This document shows, piece after piece, positions 46,046 to 54,986 of a stretch of DNA of 64,000 bases (positions are counted from its first letter, which is position 1; the number at the start of each line of letters is the position of its first letter). The notes under the pieces are model-generated. The model ran no database searches. It was not told the DNA's origin and saw only the letters and a program-made list of their open reading frames with translations. This DNA is from Burkholderiales bacterium. Lineage in GTDB: Bacteria > Pseudomonadota > Gammaproteobacteria > Burkholderiales > Burkholderiaceae_C. The position numbers and the translations under genes are program-made. Where the stretch lies: contig JAFKGD010000008.1 in NCBI GenBank assembly GCA_017307855.1, positions 186,001-250,000 on the forward strand, in the 5' to 3' direction.

Positions 46046-46465
46046 ATGCCGCGCCGGCAATGGACGCTCCTGCTCGTCTGCTGGCTCGCCAGCCTCGCCT
46101 CGAGCCTGGGCAGCCTGTTTTTCAGTGAAGTCTTGGGGCTGGAACCCTGCGTGCTGTGCTGGTACCAGCGGATCGCCATGTTTCCACTCGTTCCCATCCT
46201 GGCCATCGGGCTGTATAAGCAGGACCTCTACAGCGTCAGGTACGCCTTGCCCCTTGCCGGCGCCGGAACGCTCATCGCGCTTTACCACTTCCTGCTCTAC
46301 ACGGGCTTTGTCCCGAAAGGCATGCAGCCATGCGGCAGGGGCCTGTCCTGCGCGGACGTGAAGCTGGAACTGGCGGGCTTCCTGACCATTCCCCTCATGT
46401 CGCTGCTCGCCTTCAGCCTGATCCTTGTGCTGCTCGTCGCGGCAACGAGGAAGTCGCCCCAATGA
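46046..46465 (+). CDS. dsbB: Disulfide bond formation protein B family
   Basis: 139 residues, four membrane helices. The first periplasmic loop has CVLC (EPCVLCWYQR) and the second has a Cys pair in MQPCGRGLSCADV. DsbB reoxidises DsbA using quinone. The short form resembles BdbC. It overlaps the following DsbA-like gene by ATGA. Confidence 0.9.
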   Translation: MPRRQWTLLLVCWLASLASSLGSLFFSEVLGLEPCVLCWYQRIAMFPLVPILAIGLYKQDLYSVRYALPLAGAGTLIALYHFLLYTGFVPKGMQPCGRGLSCADVKLELAGFLTIPLMSLLAFSLILVLLVAATRKSPQ

Positions 46466-47127
46466 ACAGACAACGTCTCATGGCCGTGCCGGCCATCCTG
46501 CTGCTTCTGGTCTTCGCCGTCGCGGCTGTCGCGTACAACCGCATGGAAGCCCGGAAGCTCGCCGAACTCGCGCGCCAGCCCAACTCGGTGTTCAATCGGC
46601 CGCACTCGCCCACCTACGGCCCTGCTGATGCCAAGGTACGCATCGTCGAGTTCTTTGACCCGGCGTGCGAAACCTGTCGTGCGTTCTATCCCCTGGTGAA
46701 GAATCTCGTCGACTCGCAACAAGGAAGGGTCCAGCTGGTCATGCGGTATGCGCCGTTTCACGCCGGCGCGGACAAAGCCGTGCAGGCGATGGAAGCCGCC
46801 CGGCTGCAAGGCATGTTCTGGCCAGTGACACAGGCATTGCTGAGACACCAATCGACCTGGGGCGCTGACCACAACCCCCGGCCCGACCTGATCTGGTCCA
46901 TCGTCGACGGCACTGGCCTGAACATGATCAAGGCTCGCGACGATGCCGCCTCCCCTCAGGTCATCGCCAACATTGAGCAGGACCTTGCGGATGCTGCGGC
47001 ACTGAACGTCACCCGCACGCCGGGCTTCTTCGTGAATGGCCGGCCGTTGAAGGACTTCGGCCATCAGCAACTGAAGGCGTTGGTCGAAGACGAAGTCGCT
47101 CTCGCTTACGGCGCTGGCGCCAATTAG
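46462..47127 (+). CDS. DsbA-family oxidoreductase, membrane-anchored
   Basis: 221 residues. An N-terminal helix (AVPAILLLLVFAVAAVAY) anchors a thioredoxin fold with CETC (DPACETCRAFY) and cis-Pro TPGFFVNG. It resembles BdbD/ScsC-like proteins that pair with a small DsbB. Coupled to the dsbB gene, it probably forms a dedicated disulfide-introducing pair. Confidence 0.88.
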   Translation: MNRQRLMAVPAILLLLVFAVAAVAYNRMEARKLAELARQPNSVFNRPHSPTYGPADAKVRIVEFFDPACETCRAFYPLVKNLVDSQQGRVQLVMRYAPFHAGADKAVQAMEAARLQGMFWPVTQALLRHQSTWGADHNPRPDLIWSIVDGTGLNMIKARDDAASPQVIANIEQDLADAAALNVTRTPGFFVNGRPLKDFGHQQLKALVEDEVALAYGAGAN

Positions 47128-47162
47128 GCCGGCTCTGCGCTTGTCCACGGCCCCAAGTCCTT

Positions 47163-47657
47163 TCAGCTTTCGGCCAGGAGTTTTTCGATCAGCTTGTGAA
47201 GCTCGGCGAAATCGGGCTGGCCGATGTAGCGCTTCACGATCTCTCCGCGCTTGTTCACAAGGTAGGTCGTAGGCGTCACGTTCACGTCGCCCCACGCCTT
47301 TGCCACAGTGCCGGTGTTGTCGATGGCGACCAGGAAGGGCAGCTTTCGTGTCTGGGCGAAGTTCACCACGTAGGCCGGAGGGTCGTAGCTCATGGCGATC
47401 GCGACCGTCTCGTAGCCGCGCGGCGCGTACTTCTCGTGGGTTCGGACAATCATCGGCATCTCAGCCACGCAAGTGGTGCAGCTGGTCGCCCAGAAATTGA
47501 CCAGCGCGACCTTGCCCACGAAATCCGACGTCTTTTTCGAGCTTCCGTCGAGCAGTACAAACGTCGACTGTGGCGCCGTCGAGGAACCGAGGCTCAAGTA
47601 GACGGCGAGCGACAGCCCCAAAGCCATCGCGCCGATCAGAATGTGCACCTTCTTCAT
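47163..47657 (-). CDS. TlpA-family thiol:disulfide reductase
   Basis: 164 residues with an N-terminal signal or anchor helix (ILIGAMALGLSLAVYLSL). The active site is CTTC (FWATSCTTCVAEM), the rarer form found in some cytochrome c maturation proteins, and the cis-Pro region is VTPTTYLVN. It overlaps the upstream CDF-like gene by 4 bp. It lies tail to tail with the DsbA-like gene, 35 bp apart. Confidence 0.88.
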   Translation of the reverse strand: MKKVHILIGAMALGLSLAVYLSLGSSTAPQSTFVLLDGSSKKTSDFVGKVALVNFWATSCTTCVAEMPMIVRTHEKYAPRGYETVAIAMSYDPPAYVVNFAQTRKLPFLVAIDNTGTVAKAWGDVNVTPTTYLVNKRGEIVKRYIGQPDFAELHKLIEKLLAES

Positions 47658-48265
47658 GGGCCCTTGGCTGCCGCTTTGGAGGCTTCCTCAAGAATCTCCC
47701 GGCCGCCGTTGGCCGCGATGCCGGCCACGATGACGCCCAGGATCAGGTCGGGAAGGTTGGAGCCGAACCACATGACCAGGATGCCCGCCATGAGGATCGC
47801 CAGGTTCACGATCGAGTCGTTGGTCGTGAAGATCGATGAGGCCTTGAAGTTCACGTCCTGGCCCCGATGGCGGCGCAGCAGGCGCAGGCAGAAGACGTTG
47901 ATGCCAGCGTTCACGCCGGCCATGACCATCATCGCCGGCCCGACTGGCTCTTCGGCCCCCAGAAAGCGCCGGATGACTTCCACCAGCAGCATCACCGACA
48001 GACCGATCAGCAGCCAGCCGGACAAGCGCGCCGCAGCGACCTTGGCGCGAACCGAACGGCCGACCGCGTAGATGCCCACGGCATAGACGGACGCGTCGGC
48101 GAGGTTGTCCAGCGCGGCGCCGATGAGCGCAGTGGACGATGCCCATGTCCCGACGCCGAAGCCCAAAGCACTCTGGGCCAGGTTGATCGCGAGGACCGCA
48201 CGCAGGATGCCCCGGTCTCTCGCGTTGCTCTGATCAAGGCCCTCCAGGCCGTCGTCATCGTCCAT
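47654..48265 (-). CDS. Cation diffusion facilitator-like transporter
   Basis: 203 residues from the ATG at 48265; upstream codons in this frame overlap dsbA. About five membrane helices, with the CDF metal-site forms ALIGAALDNLADA and FTTNDSIVNLAIL. The cytoplasmic C-terminal domain of typical CDF proteins is missing, so this is a short form. It likely moves Zn, Cd, Co or Ni. Operon: dsbA, this gene, tlpA. Confidence 0.8.
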   Translation of the reverse strand: MDDDDGLEGLDQSNARDRGILRAVLAINLAQSALGFGVGTWASSTALIGAALDNLADASVYAVGIYAVGRSVRAKVAAARLSGWLLIGLSVMLLVEVIRRFLGAEEPVGPAMMVMAGVNAGINVFCLRLLRRHRGQDVNFKASSIFTTNDSIVNLAILMAGILVMWFGSNLPDLILGVIVAGIAANGGREILEEASKAAAKGP

Positions 48266-48273
48266 GCCAGTCG

Positions 48274-48912
48274 TCAACCGGACTTCTTCGCCAGCCCGAC
48301 AAGGTAGTCGGCGACCGCAAGCGAGCTTGCGTTGGACCCGGCCAGCGAGCCGGACGTCAGCCAACGGCCGTCAACTCCAAGAGAGGGTGTGCCTTCGATG
48401 TTGTAGCCGGCGGTCAATTGCGTTGCTTGCTTGGCCTTCCCCGCGACACTGAACGAGTTCATTGTTTCGACAAAGCGGGCAGACTCCACGCCATTCTTGG
48501 CGACGAAAGCGCCGATCTCTTCGGCGGTACCGAGGCGATGACGGTCCGAATGAATCGCCAGGAAGACCTTGGCATGCAGGCGCTCGACCAGACCCAGCGC
48601 TTCAATGGCGAAGTACAGCTTCTGGTGGATCACCAGGTCGTCGCGGAACGCCACGGGAATGCGACGGAACAGGACGTCGGGAGGCAGCCGTTTCTGCCAG
48701 GCATCAAGTGCAGGTTCGAAGGCGTGGCAGTGCGAACAACTGTACGCAAAGAATTCCAGGACTTCGACCTTCTTGACATCGCGGGTGGGTTGGCGCGTCG
48801 AAAGGGTCACATAGTGTTTGCCTTCCAGCGGTTTCTCCTGAGCAAAGGCGGCAAGAGGCACGGCGGCAAGTGAAGTCAAGGCGATAGCGGAAAAGTGGCG
48901 GCGAGTGGTCAT
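48274..48912 (-). CDS. dsbA: Thiol:disulfide interchange protein DsbA
   Basis: 212 residues from the ATG at 48912; a longer frame exists upstream but the signal peptide (HFSAIALTSLAAVPLAAFAQ) starts here. CSHC active site (FFAYSCSHCHAFEP) and cis-Pro region IEGTPSLGV. It forms disulfides in the periplasm. It heads the leftward dsbA-CDF-tlpA operon downstream of a MerR-type promoter. Confidence 0.92.
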   Translation of the reverse strand: MTTRRHFSAIALTSLAAVPLAAFAQEKPLEGKHYVTLSTRQPTRDVKKVEVLEFFAYSCSHCHAFEPALDAWQKRLPPDVLFRRIPVAFRDDLVIHQKLYFAIEALGLVERLHAKVFLAIHSDRHRLGTAEEIGAFVAKNGVESARFVETMNSFSVAGKAKQATQLTAGYNIEGTPSLGVDGRWLTSGSLAGSNASSLAVADYLVGLAKKSG

Positions 48913-48962
48913 GGCGATACTGGAGATTGTCTTGCACGGCGGCCTACAGCCGGAGGCTGCAG

Positions 48963-48993
48963 ATTTGAAACCCTGAAGCCGGTAGAGAGTCAA
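48963..48993 (-). promoter_or_regulatory. MerR/PbrR-type promoter P3 (19-bp spacer) of the dsbA operon
   Basis: On the minus strand TTGACT (48988-48993), a 19-bp spacer ending CTTCAGGGTT, and -10 TCAAAT (48963-48968). The ACTCT...AGGGT halves closely follow the pbrA operator form. The dsbA ATG is 51 bp downstream of the -10. Confidence 0.75.
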
Positions 48994-49263
48994 GCCAGCG
49001 CCATGCGTCTGGCAGTCAATAGATCGATGCTAGGGGTTACCCGACATTCGAACCGGGAAATCCTGCAGCGAAACTGAGATCACCCCCACCAGCAGACAGG
49101 TGCGTCTGAGGCTGGCTTGCCGCCGAGGCTCATCCCCGAGGACGTCCAGCAGAGCGTTCGTCGGCTGGTGGACAGTGCTGCGATGCTTGAGACGGCGTAA
49201 TCCGAGGTTCGACAGTACCGTGGCCAGCGGCACCATTCCTGTCGCTGGCCACTGCATTTCGCC
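48994..49263. other. Gap without recognised gene
   Basis: Only short frames on both strands, none with a ribosome-binding site or family likeness. Nearby gene remnants suggest it is decayed DNA. Confidence 0.5.
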
Positions 49264-49495
49264 TTATTGCAACGATGTGCCCGAGCGCACCACGACGGCG
49301 TATAGATCGGCAATCGTCGCCAACGCGCCCTCATGCAGCACCTCGGCCGACACATTCACCCCGCCCGTTCGGATGGGCCGCGTCGCGCGTGCATCGGCCA
49401 CCACGGTGGGCTGGTTGCCGCGTAGAAATGCACCCTCGGCGGTGAACGTCACGCACATGTGGGTCATGAATCCCATGACGATGAACTGGCAGTCG
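49264..49495 (-). pseudogene. C-terminal remnant of an isochorismatase-family hydrolase
   Basis: Reading leftward, CQFIVMGFMTHMCV, then GNQPTVVADARATR and VLHEGALATIADLYA match the second half of cysteine-hydrolase (isochorismatase-like) enzymes. The catalytic Cys region THMCV is kept but everything upstream is lost. The homology stops at about 49495, where an AraC-type remnant begins on the other strand. Confidence 0.75.
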
Positions 49496-49663
49496 GTGCG
49501 CGTGGAGATGGCGCGCAATCGGTTGGAAACCACCGACGAACCGCTTGAACGGATTTCCACAACCTGCGGCTTCAATACCACTGACACGCTCAACCGCGCA
49601 TTCCGCAGGACCCTGGGCACCACGCCGGCCGAGTACCGCAGCCGGTTCAGGACAGTGTGCTGA
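49496..49663 (+). pseudogene. C-terminal remnant of an AraC/GlxA-type regulator
   Basis: Rightward, VEMARNRLETTDEPLERI, CGFNTTDTLNRAFRR and LGTTPAEYRSRF are the second HTH of AraC-family regulators. Only about 55 residues remain. Such regulators often lie divergent from isochorismatase-like genes; a deletion removing both 5' parts would give this fusion. Confidence 0.75.
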
Positions 49664-49687
49664 TCGCGCCCGCCTCGCCTGTCACTA

Positions 49688-50323
49688 TCAGATCGTAGCT
49701 GCAACCTGCAGCGCTCTGCGCTCGAACCGCTCGGTCGCCGGAGTCGCTTGTACGTAGGGCCGCTGGAGGTACGTCACGACCTCGTAGGGGCCGTCGGCGA
49801 GCGGTCGCATACTGAGTCCCCATCCGTGAGCGCGCTCGATGCGCGATTGCGTAGAGATTCCCACGCCATGGCCTGCGGCGACCCTGAGCGCCAGCATCTC
49901 GAAGGAAGCCACGTACTGCGTGCTCTGCTGCCTCACCGCAGGAAGTGAAGACAACCGCTGATCCAGCAAAGGGCAACTCTCTGCCTGCCAGCGGAAGACA
50001 GGGTGATCCAGCAACTCGGCGATCGCGAGCTTGGCGTGATCCATCAAGGAGGATCGCAACGGCATAGCAATTGCCATGTGCTCGATCCACAAGGGTTGTG
50101 TATGGAGAGCCGAATCGGTCGCTCCTTGAAGCGACATCGCTGCGTCGTAATGGCCATCCTTCAGTCCCCCAAGAATCTCGTCACCTCTGACCTCAAGAAG
50201 CGCTATGGTGACCTCTGGCTCTTCGGCGCGTTGGAGCGCAAGCAGGTCCGAAAGCCTCGATGACGTTACGCCTGGCGCTATCGCAAGCCTGAGATGGGGA
50301 GGTTGGCTGATGACGGTGGGCAT
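49688..50323 (-). CDS. LysR effector-binding domain protein lacking the HTH
   Basis: 211 residues that begin directly with the LysR substrate-binding fold (PHLRLAIAPGVTSSRLSDLL; later VAAGHGVGISTQSRIERA). The DNA-binding HTH and linker are absent, and no matching HTH lies in frame upstream. Similar effector-only LysR proteins occur in ICEclc/PAGI-2-type islands next to an XRE gene, as here at 50443 in the opposite direction. It may act through that XRE partner. Confidence 0.82.
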   Translation of the reverse strand: MPTVISQPPHLRLAIAPGVTSSRLSDLLALQRAEEPEVTIALLEVRGDEILGGLKDGHYDAAMSLQGATDSALHTQPLWIEHMAIAMPLRSSLMDHAKLAIAELLDHPVFRWQAESCPLLDQRLSSLPAVRQQSTQYVASFEMLALRVAAGHGVGISTQSRIERAHGWGLSMRPLADGPYEVVTYLQRPYVQATPATERFERRALQVAATI

Positions 50324-50384
50324 GTGAGCCTATAAAAGCGAAAAGCAGATCAGGTTCAGCCAACATGATTTGAATAGAGTGAAG

Positions 50385-50407
50385 TTTAACGTCTATAACT
50401 TTAACGT
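50385..50407. repeat. Direct repeat TTTAACGT, operator candidate
   Basis: TTTAACGT occurs at 50385-50392 and 50400-50407, 15 bp apart, in the AT-rich divergent region between the LysR-domain gene and the XRE gene. The placement fits an operator for the XRE protein. Function inferred. Confidence 0.5.
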
Positions 50408-50442
50408 GGTTAATTTTCGCGGATTGTTCGACGCTTCTGCTG

Positions 50443-50736
50443 ATGCAGAAGCCCACTATTCAGCCAGGTCGTCCCGCTGGCACGTCTACGTATGAGTCCG
50501 CTCCAGCAATGGCGTTCGGGCAGGCCGTACGCGCAGCTCGTGTCGCTCAAGCAATCGCTCAAGACGAGTTCGCAGCTCTGGCAGGCATTTCGCGCTCGCA
50601 CATGGGCAAGATCGAGCGTGGCGAGCATGTACCCACGCTCCCCCTCATACTTAAAATTTCCATGGCGCTCAAGATCAGTGCGGCCGAATTGATCGCGGCA
50701 ACGGAAAGCAATCTTCGCAATCCAACCGAGGCCTGA
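50443..50736 (+). CDS. XRE-family HTH regulator
   Basis: 97 residues with a Cro/CI-type HTH in the middle: FGQAVRAARVAQAIAQDEFA, AGISRSHMGKIERGEHVPTL, then ILKISMALKI. An N-terminal extension of 20 residues is Pro/Ser-rich. It is divergent from the LysR effector-only gene and convergent with a full LysR gene. Likely a regulator of element genes. Confidence 0.88.
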   Translation: MQKPTIQPGRPAGTSTYESAPAMAFGQAVRAARVAQAIAQDEFAALAGISRSHMGKIERGEHVPTLPLILKISMALKISAAELIAATESNLRNPTEA

Positions 50737-50767
50737 GATCGAGCGTTCCGAAGGGCAGCACCTTCCC

Positions 50768-51658
50768 TCAGTCACCCGAGTGCTCGCGCAGGCGCACGAT
50801 AAATCGCTCCAGCGCCTCCGGCAAGTCGTCGCTATCGGGCCGAAGCAGATAGGTGGTGATCACCGCCGAATCAACGGCCAGGGGACGGATTACGACATCA
50901 GGACGCTGGCTGACTGCGATCCTGGCCGCGGTTGTGAAGCCGACACCATAGCCTGCGCCAACCAAGGTGAGCATCATGTCAAGCGAAGACACCTGCTCAG
51001 CGACGTTGGGTTCACGTTCCAGCGGCCGCAAGAGCCGGGCCAGTTCACGGCAGTAGCCTTCGCATACCTGTGGGTTGCACAGCACCAGAGGATGGCAGGC
51101 GAGTTCGTGCAGGGGAATCTTCTTGTGCGACAACAGCGGGTGCCTAGGAGGCATCGCGACCACCAACGGATCCTGCCAGATTGTTTCGGCCACGATGCCT
51201 TCGCCCACATCGGCAGCGTGCGCAAATCCGATGGTGAAGTCGCCTGATCGGAGTCCTCGCACTTGCTCGGCCAAGGGCACTTCGGACAGGCGAATCTCGA
51301 TCTCCGGCTCTTCCTCGCGGCAACGGGCCAGGAACGCCGACAGCCGAGGATCAATCGCGCCGTCGGATACGGCAATGCGCAGGCTCCCTTGTGAGCCCGC
51401 TGCTACCGCTTTGACGTTCTCCCGTGCTTGTTCCAATACGGTAAACAATCTGCGAACGTCCTGCAGAAAGGCGACGCCCGCGGAGGTCAGCAGAGTTCCA
51501 CGTCGATTTCGATCGAAGAGCACCACTCCTAACTCATCCTCAAGTTCCTTGATGGCTCGGGACAGCGGGGGTTGCTCGATATGCAGGCGCTCGGCCGCTC
51601 GGGTGAAGTGCAACTCTTCTGCTAGGGCTACAAAACAACGAAGGTGTCGCAATTCCAT
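50768..51658 (-). CDS. LysR-family transcriptional regulator
   Basis: 296 residues with an intact HTH (LRHLRCFVALAEELHFTRAAERL, then QPPLSRAIKELEDE) and effector domain. It resembles the BenM/CatM-like LysR group. No adjacent target operon is obvious, since the neighbours are regulators and the cus genes. Island LysR genes of this kind often accompany ICE control regions. Confidence 0.9.
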   Translation of the reverse strand: MELRHLRCFVALAEELHFTRAAERLHIEQPPLSRAIKELEDELGVVLFDRNRRGTLLTSAGVAFLQDVRRLFTVLEQARENVKAVAAGSQGSLRIAVSDGAIDPRLSAFLARCREEEPEIEIRLSEVPLAEQVRGLRSGDFTIGFAHAADVGEGIVAETIWQDPLVVAMPPRHPLLSHKKIPLHELACHPLVLCNPQVCEGYCRELARLLRPLEREPNVAEQVSSLDMMLTLVGAGYGVGFTTAARIAVSQRPDVVIRPLAVDSAVITTYLLRPDSDDLPEALERFIVRLREHSGD

Positions 51659-51824
51659 GGATCAGAGCCCCAAGATTGAATGCATGAATTGCTTAACCAT
51701 TGTTCAGTTCACCCCTGACAGAGTGATGAGCAGATGATTATTTTTTTGTAAGGATCAATGCAATAGGAAGTCCTTGCCAGAGAGAAATGCTCCCAGCTTC
51801 TGCGCGGGCGGCTTGATCCCTCGC

Positions 51825-51859
51825 GTCCAGCAGGGCCTCGTCGTGAGGCCCTGCTGGAC
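51825..51859. terminator. Strong hairpin downstream of cusA
   Basis: A perfect 15-bp stem (51825-51839 with 51845-51859) with a 5-nt loop lies just after the cusA stop. No T tract follows on either strand, so it is either a processing/stabilising hairpin or a non-canonical terminator between cusA and the LysR gene. Confidence 0.65.
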
Positions 51860-51866
51860 GGCCAAG

Positions 51867-54800
51867 TTAGCGCGGCTTACGCATCAGCAGATAGGCAGCC
51901 GGAATCACGAACAGCGACAGCAACGGTGCGGTCACCATCCCACCAAGCATCGGGGCTGCGATGCGGCTCATGACCTCCGAGCCCGTACCGCTGCCCCAGA
52001 CAATGGGGACCAAGCCCGCCAGGATGACCGCGACGGTCATCGCTTTTGGCCGCACGCGCAGCACCGCCCCTTCCCGGATCGCATCGAGCAGTTCTTCTCG
52101 CGTTGGGTTGCGGCCATCCGGGCAACGTTCCGCCAAGGCCTGCTTCAGATAGATGAGCATCACTACGCCGAACTCCGCCGCCACACCTGCCAGCGCAATG
52201 AATCCCACGCCGGTGGCGATGGACAGGTTGTAATTCAGCAGGTACAGGAACCAGATGCCCCCCGTGAGCGCGAAGGGCAAGGTCGCCATGATCAAGCCCG
52301 CTTCGTCCACACGCGCGAAGGTCAGGTACAACAGAACGAAGATGATCAACAGGGTGGCAGGCACCACAACCTTCAGGCGTGCATTGGCCCGCTCCATGTA
52401 TTCGAACTGCCCGGAGTAGGTGATGCTCACACCCGGCTCCAGCTTGACCTGCTGCCCGATGGCATCGCGCAGTTCGTTGGCCACCGAGGCTAGATCACGG
52501 CCGCGCACATCGACATAGACCCAACCGGAGGGCCGTGCGTTCTCGCTCTTGAGCATGGGCGGTCCATCGGTGATCGCGATGCGTGCCACGGTCCCCAACG
52601 TGATCTGCTGACCCATCGGCGTGAAGATGGGTAGTTCTGCCAGCCGTTGTGGTGAATCACGCCATTCTCGCGCGTAGCGCAGATTGATCGGAAAGCGGGC
52701 AAGCCCCTCGACCGTTTCCGAGACGTTTTCGCCACCCACCGCGCCGGCGATGACCGCCTGGATATCGGCGATGTTCAGGCCGTAGCGACCGGCGGCTACG
52801 CGATCGATCTGAACATCCACGTAGCGCCCGCCCGTCAAGCGCTCCGCGAGGGATGACGTCACGCCGGGAATGCCCTTGGCGACCTGCTCGACCTCTGCAG
52901 CGATGCGATCGATCACGCCCAGGTCGTTGCCAGTCACCTTCACCCCGATCGGGCTCTTGATGCCGGTAGCCAGCATATCGATGCGATTGCGGATAGGGGG
53001 AATCCATATATTGGACAGGCCCGGGATCTTCACGGCACGATCCAGCTCTTCCACGAGCTTCTCGGGCGTCATGCCTGGACGCCATTGTTCCCTGGGCTTG
53101 AGCTTCACCGTGGTCTCGAACATCTCCAGGGGCGCCGGATCGGTCGCAGTTTCGGCCCGTCCTGCCTTGCCGAACACCTTGTCCACTTCAGGCACGGTCT
53201 TGATCATGCGGTTGCTCAGCTGCAGCAACTCCGTGGCGCGCTGCGCCGAGAGTCCCGGCAGGGCCGAGGGCATGTAGAGCAGGTCCCCTTCGTCCAACCT
53301 CGGCAGAAACTCACCGCCGAGCCGCGCCAAGGGCCAGGCCGTGGTCGCCAAGGCCAGCACGGCGATCAGCAGCGTCGCCTTGGGCCGGCGCAGTACCCAC
53401 TCCAGTGCTGGCCGGTAGGCTGCAATCAGGATGCGGGTAATGGGGTTCTTCTGCTCATCTGGGATACGCCCGCGAATCCAGTAGCCCATGAGTACGGGAA
53501 TCAGCGTCACCGACAGCCCTGCGGCCGCAGCCATCGCGTAGGTCTTGGTGAATGCCAGCGGGCCGAACAGCCGGCCTTCCTGCGCTTCTAGGGTGAAGAC
53601 CGGGATGAACGAGAGCGTGATGATGAGCAGCGAGAAGAAGAGCGCAGGACCGACTTCCTCCGCGGCCTGTGTGATCACGTCCCACCGTTCCTTGCCCTGC
53701 AGTCGTTGATTCGGGTGCGCGTGCTGCCAAGCCTCCAGCTTCTTGTGGGCGTTCTCGATCATCACCACCGCTGCATCCACCATCGCCCCCACGGCGATGG
53801 CAATCCCCCCCAGCGACATGATGTTGGCGTTGATGCCCTGGTAGCGCATGACCAGGAACGCCGTCATCACGCCCAGAGGTAGCGAGATGATGGCCACCAG
53901 CGCAGAACGAAGATGCCAAAGGAACAGTGCGCAGACCAGCGCCACCACCAGAAACTCTTCGCCCAGCTTGGTCGTGAGATTGCGAATGGCCCGCTCGATC
54001 AGCGCGCTGCGGTCGTAGGTGGTGACGATCTCGACGCCCGGCGGCAGGCTGCCCTGCAGCTCCGCCAGCTTGGCCTTGACGGCAGCGATCGTCTCCTGGG
54101 CATTCTTGCCGGAGCGCAGCACCACCACGCCGCCGGCGACCTCGCCTTCTCCGTCGAGTTCCGCAATGCCACGCCGCATCTCCGGGCCTATCTGGAGCAT
54201 CGCCACATCCCCCAGCCGCACCGGCACACCGCCGCGTGCCGTCAAGGGGATCTCCCGGAACTCGTCCAGGGTCTTGAGGTATCCGCTCGCGCGGACCATG
54301 TACTCCGCGCCTGACAATTCCAGGACGGAGCCGCCGGTCTCCTGGTTGGCCGCCATCAGGGCATCGCGGACTTGAGCCTGACTGAGGCCATAGGACGCCA
54401 ACTTGATCGGGTCGAGCACGACCTGGTACTGCTTGACCATGCCCCCCACCGATGCCACCTCGGCCACGTTGGGCAGGCTCTTGAGTTCGAACTTCAGGAA
54501 CCAGTCCTGCAACGCACGCAGTTGCGCCAGATCGTTCTTGCCCGTGCGATCCACGAGCGCGTACTGGAAGATCCAGCCGACGCCTGTGGCGTCCGGACCC
54601 AGGGCCGGCTTCGCCGTGGCGGGCAATCGGCCCTGGACCTGGTTCAGGTATTCCAGTACCCGTGAGCGGGCCCAGTACAGGTCGGTTCCGTCCTCGAACA
54701 AGACATAGACGAACGAGTCGCCAAAGAACGAGAAGCCGCGCACGGTCTTGGCCCCTGGCACCGACAGCATGGTGGTGGCCAACGGGTAGGTGACCTGGTT

Positions 54801-54986
54801 CTCGACGATCTGCGGCGCCTGTCCTGGGTAGTTGGTGCGAATGATGACCTGCACGTCTGACAAGTCCGGCAGCGCATCCACGGGCGTGCTGCGAACGCCC
54901 CACACGCCCCATGCCGTGAGCATGGCGGTGGCCAGCAGCACCAGGAAGCGATTGGCCACCGACCATCGAATCAGCTTGGCGATCAT
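51867..54986 (-). CDS. cusA: CusA/CzcA-family heavy-metal RND efflux pump
   Basis: 1039 residues. The N-terminus ([49 protein letters not shown]) and [19 protein letters not shown] in helix 4 are typical of the HME branch for Cu(I)/Ag(I). It exports metal from periplasm or cytoplasm through CusB and CusC. Overlaps cusB by 4 bp. Last gene of the cusCBA operon. Confidence 0.94.
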   Translation of the reverse strand: MIAKLIRWSVANRFLVLLATAMLTAWGVWGVRSTPVDALPDLSDVQVIIRTNYPGQAPQIVENQVTYPLATTMLSVPGAKTVRGFSFFGDSFVYVLFEDGTDLYWARSRVLEYLNQVQGRLPATAKPALGPDATGVGWIFQYALVDRTGKNDLAQLRALQDWFLKFELKSLPNVAEVASVGGMVKQYQVVLDPIKLASYGLSQAQVRDALMAANQETGGSVLELSGAEYMVRASGYLKTLDEFREIPLTARGGVPVRLGDVAMLQIGPEMRRGIAELDGEGEVAGGVVVLRSGKNAQETIAAVKAKLAELQGSLPPGVEIVTTYDRSALIERAIRNLTTKLGEEFLVVALVCALFLWHLRSALVAIISLPLGVMTAFLVMRYQGINANIMSLGGIAIAVGAMVDAAVVMIENAHKKLEAWQHAHPNQRLQGKERWDVITQAAEEVGPALFFSLLIITLSFIPVFTLEAQEGRLFGPLAFTKTYAMAAAAGLSVTLIPVLMGYWIRGRIPDEQKNPITRILIAAYRPALEWVLRRPKATLLIAVLALATTAWPLARLGGEFLPRLDEGDLLYMPSALPGLSAQRATELLQLSNRMIKTVPEVDKVFGKAGRAETATDPAPLEMFETTVKLKPREQWRPGMTPEKLVEELDRAVKIPGLSNIWIPPIRNRIDMLATGIKSPIGVKVTGNDLGVIDRIAAEVEQVAKGIPGVTSSLAERLTGGRYVDVQIDRVAAGRYGLNIADIQAVIAGAVGGENVSETVEGLARFPINLRYAREWRDSPQRLAELPIFTPMGQQITLGTVARIAITDGPPMLKSENARPSGWVYVDVRGRDLASVANELRDAIGQQVKLEPGVSITYSGQFEYMERANARLKVVVPATLLIIFVLLYLTFARVDEAGLIMATLPFALTGGIWFLYLLNYNLSIATGVGFIALAGVAAEFGVVMLIYLKQALAERCPDGRNPTREELLDAIREGAVLRVRPKAMTVAVILAGLVPIVWGSGTGSEVMSRIAAPMLGGMVTAPLLSLFVIPAAYLLMRKPR

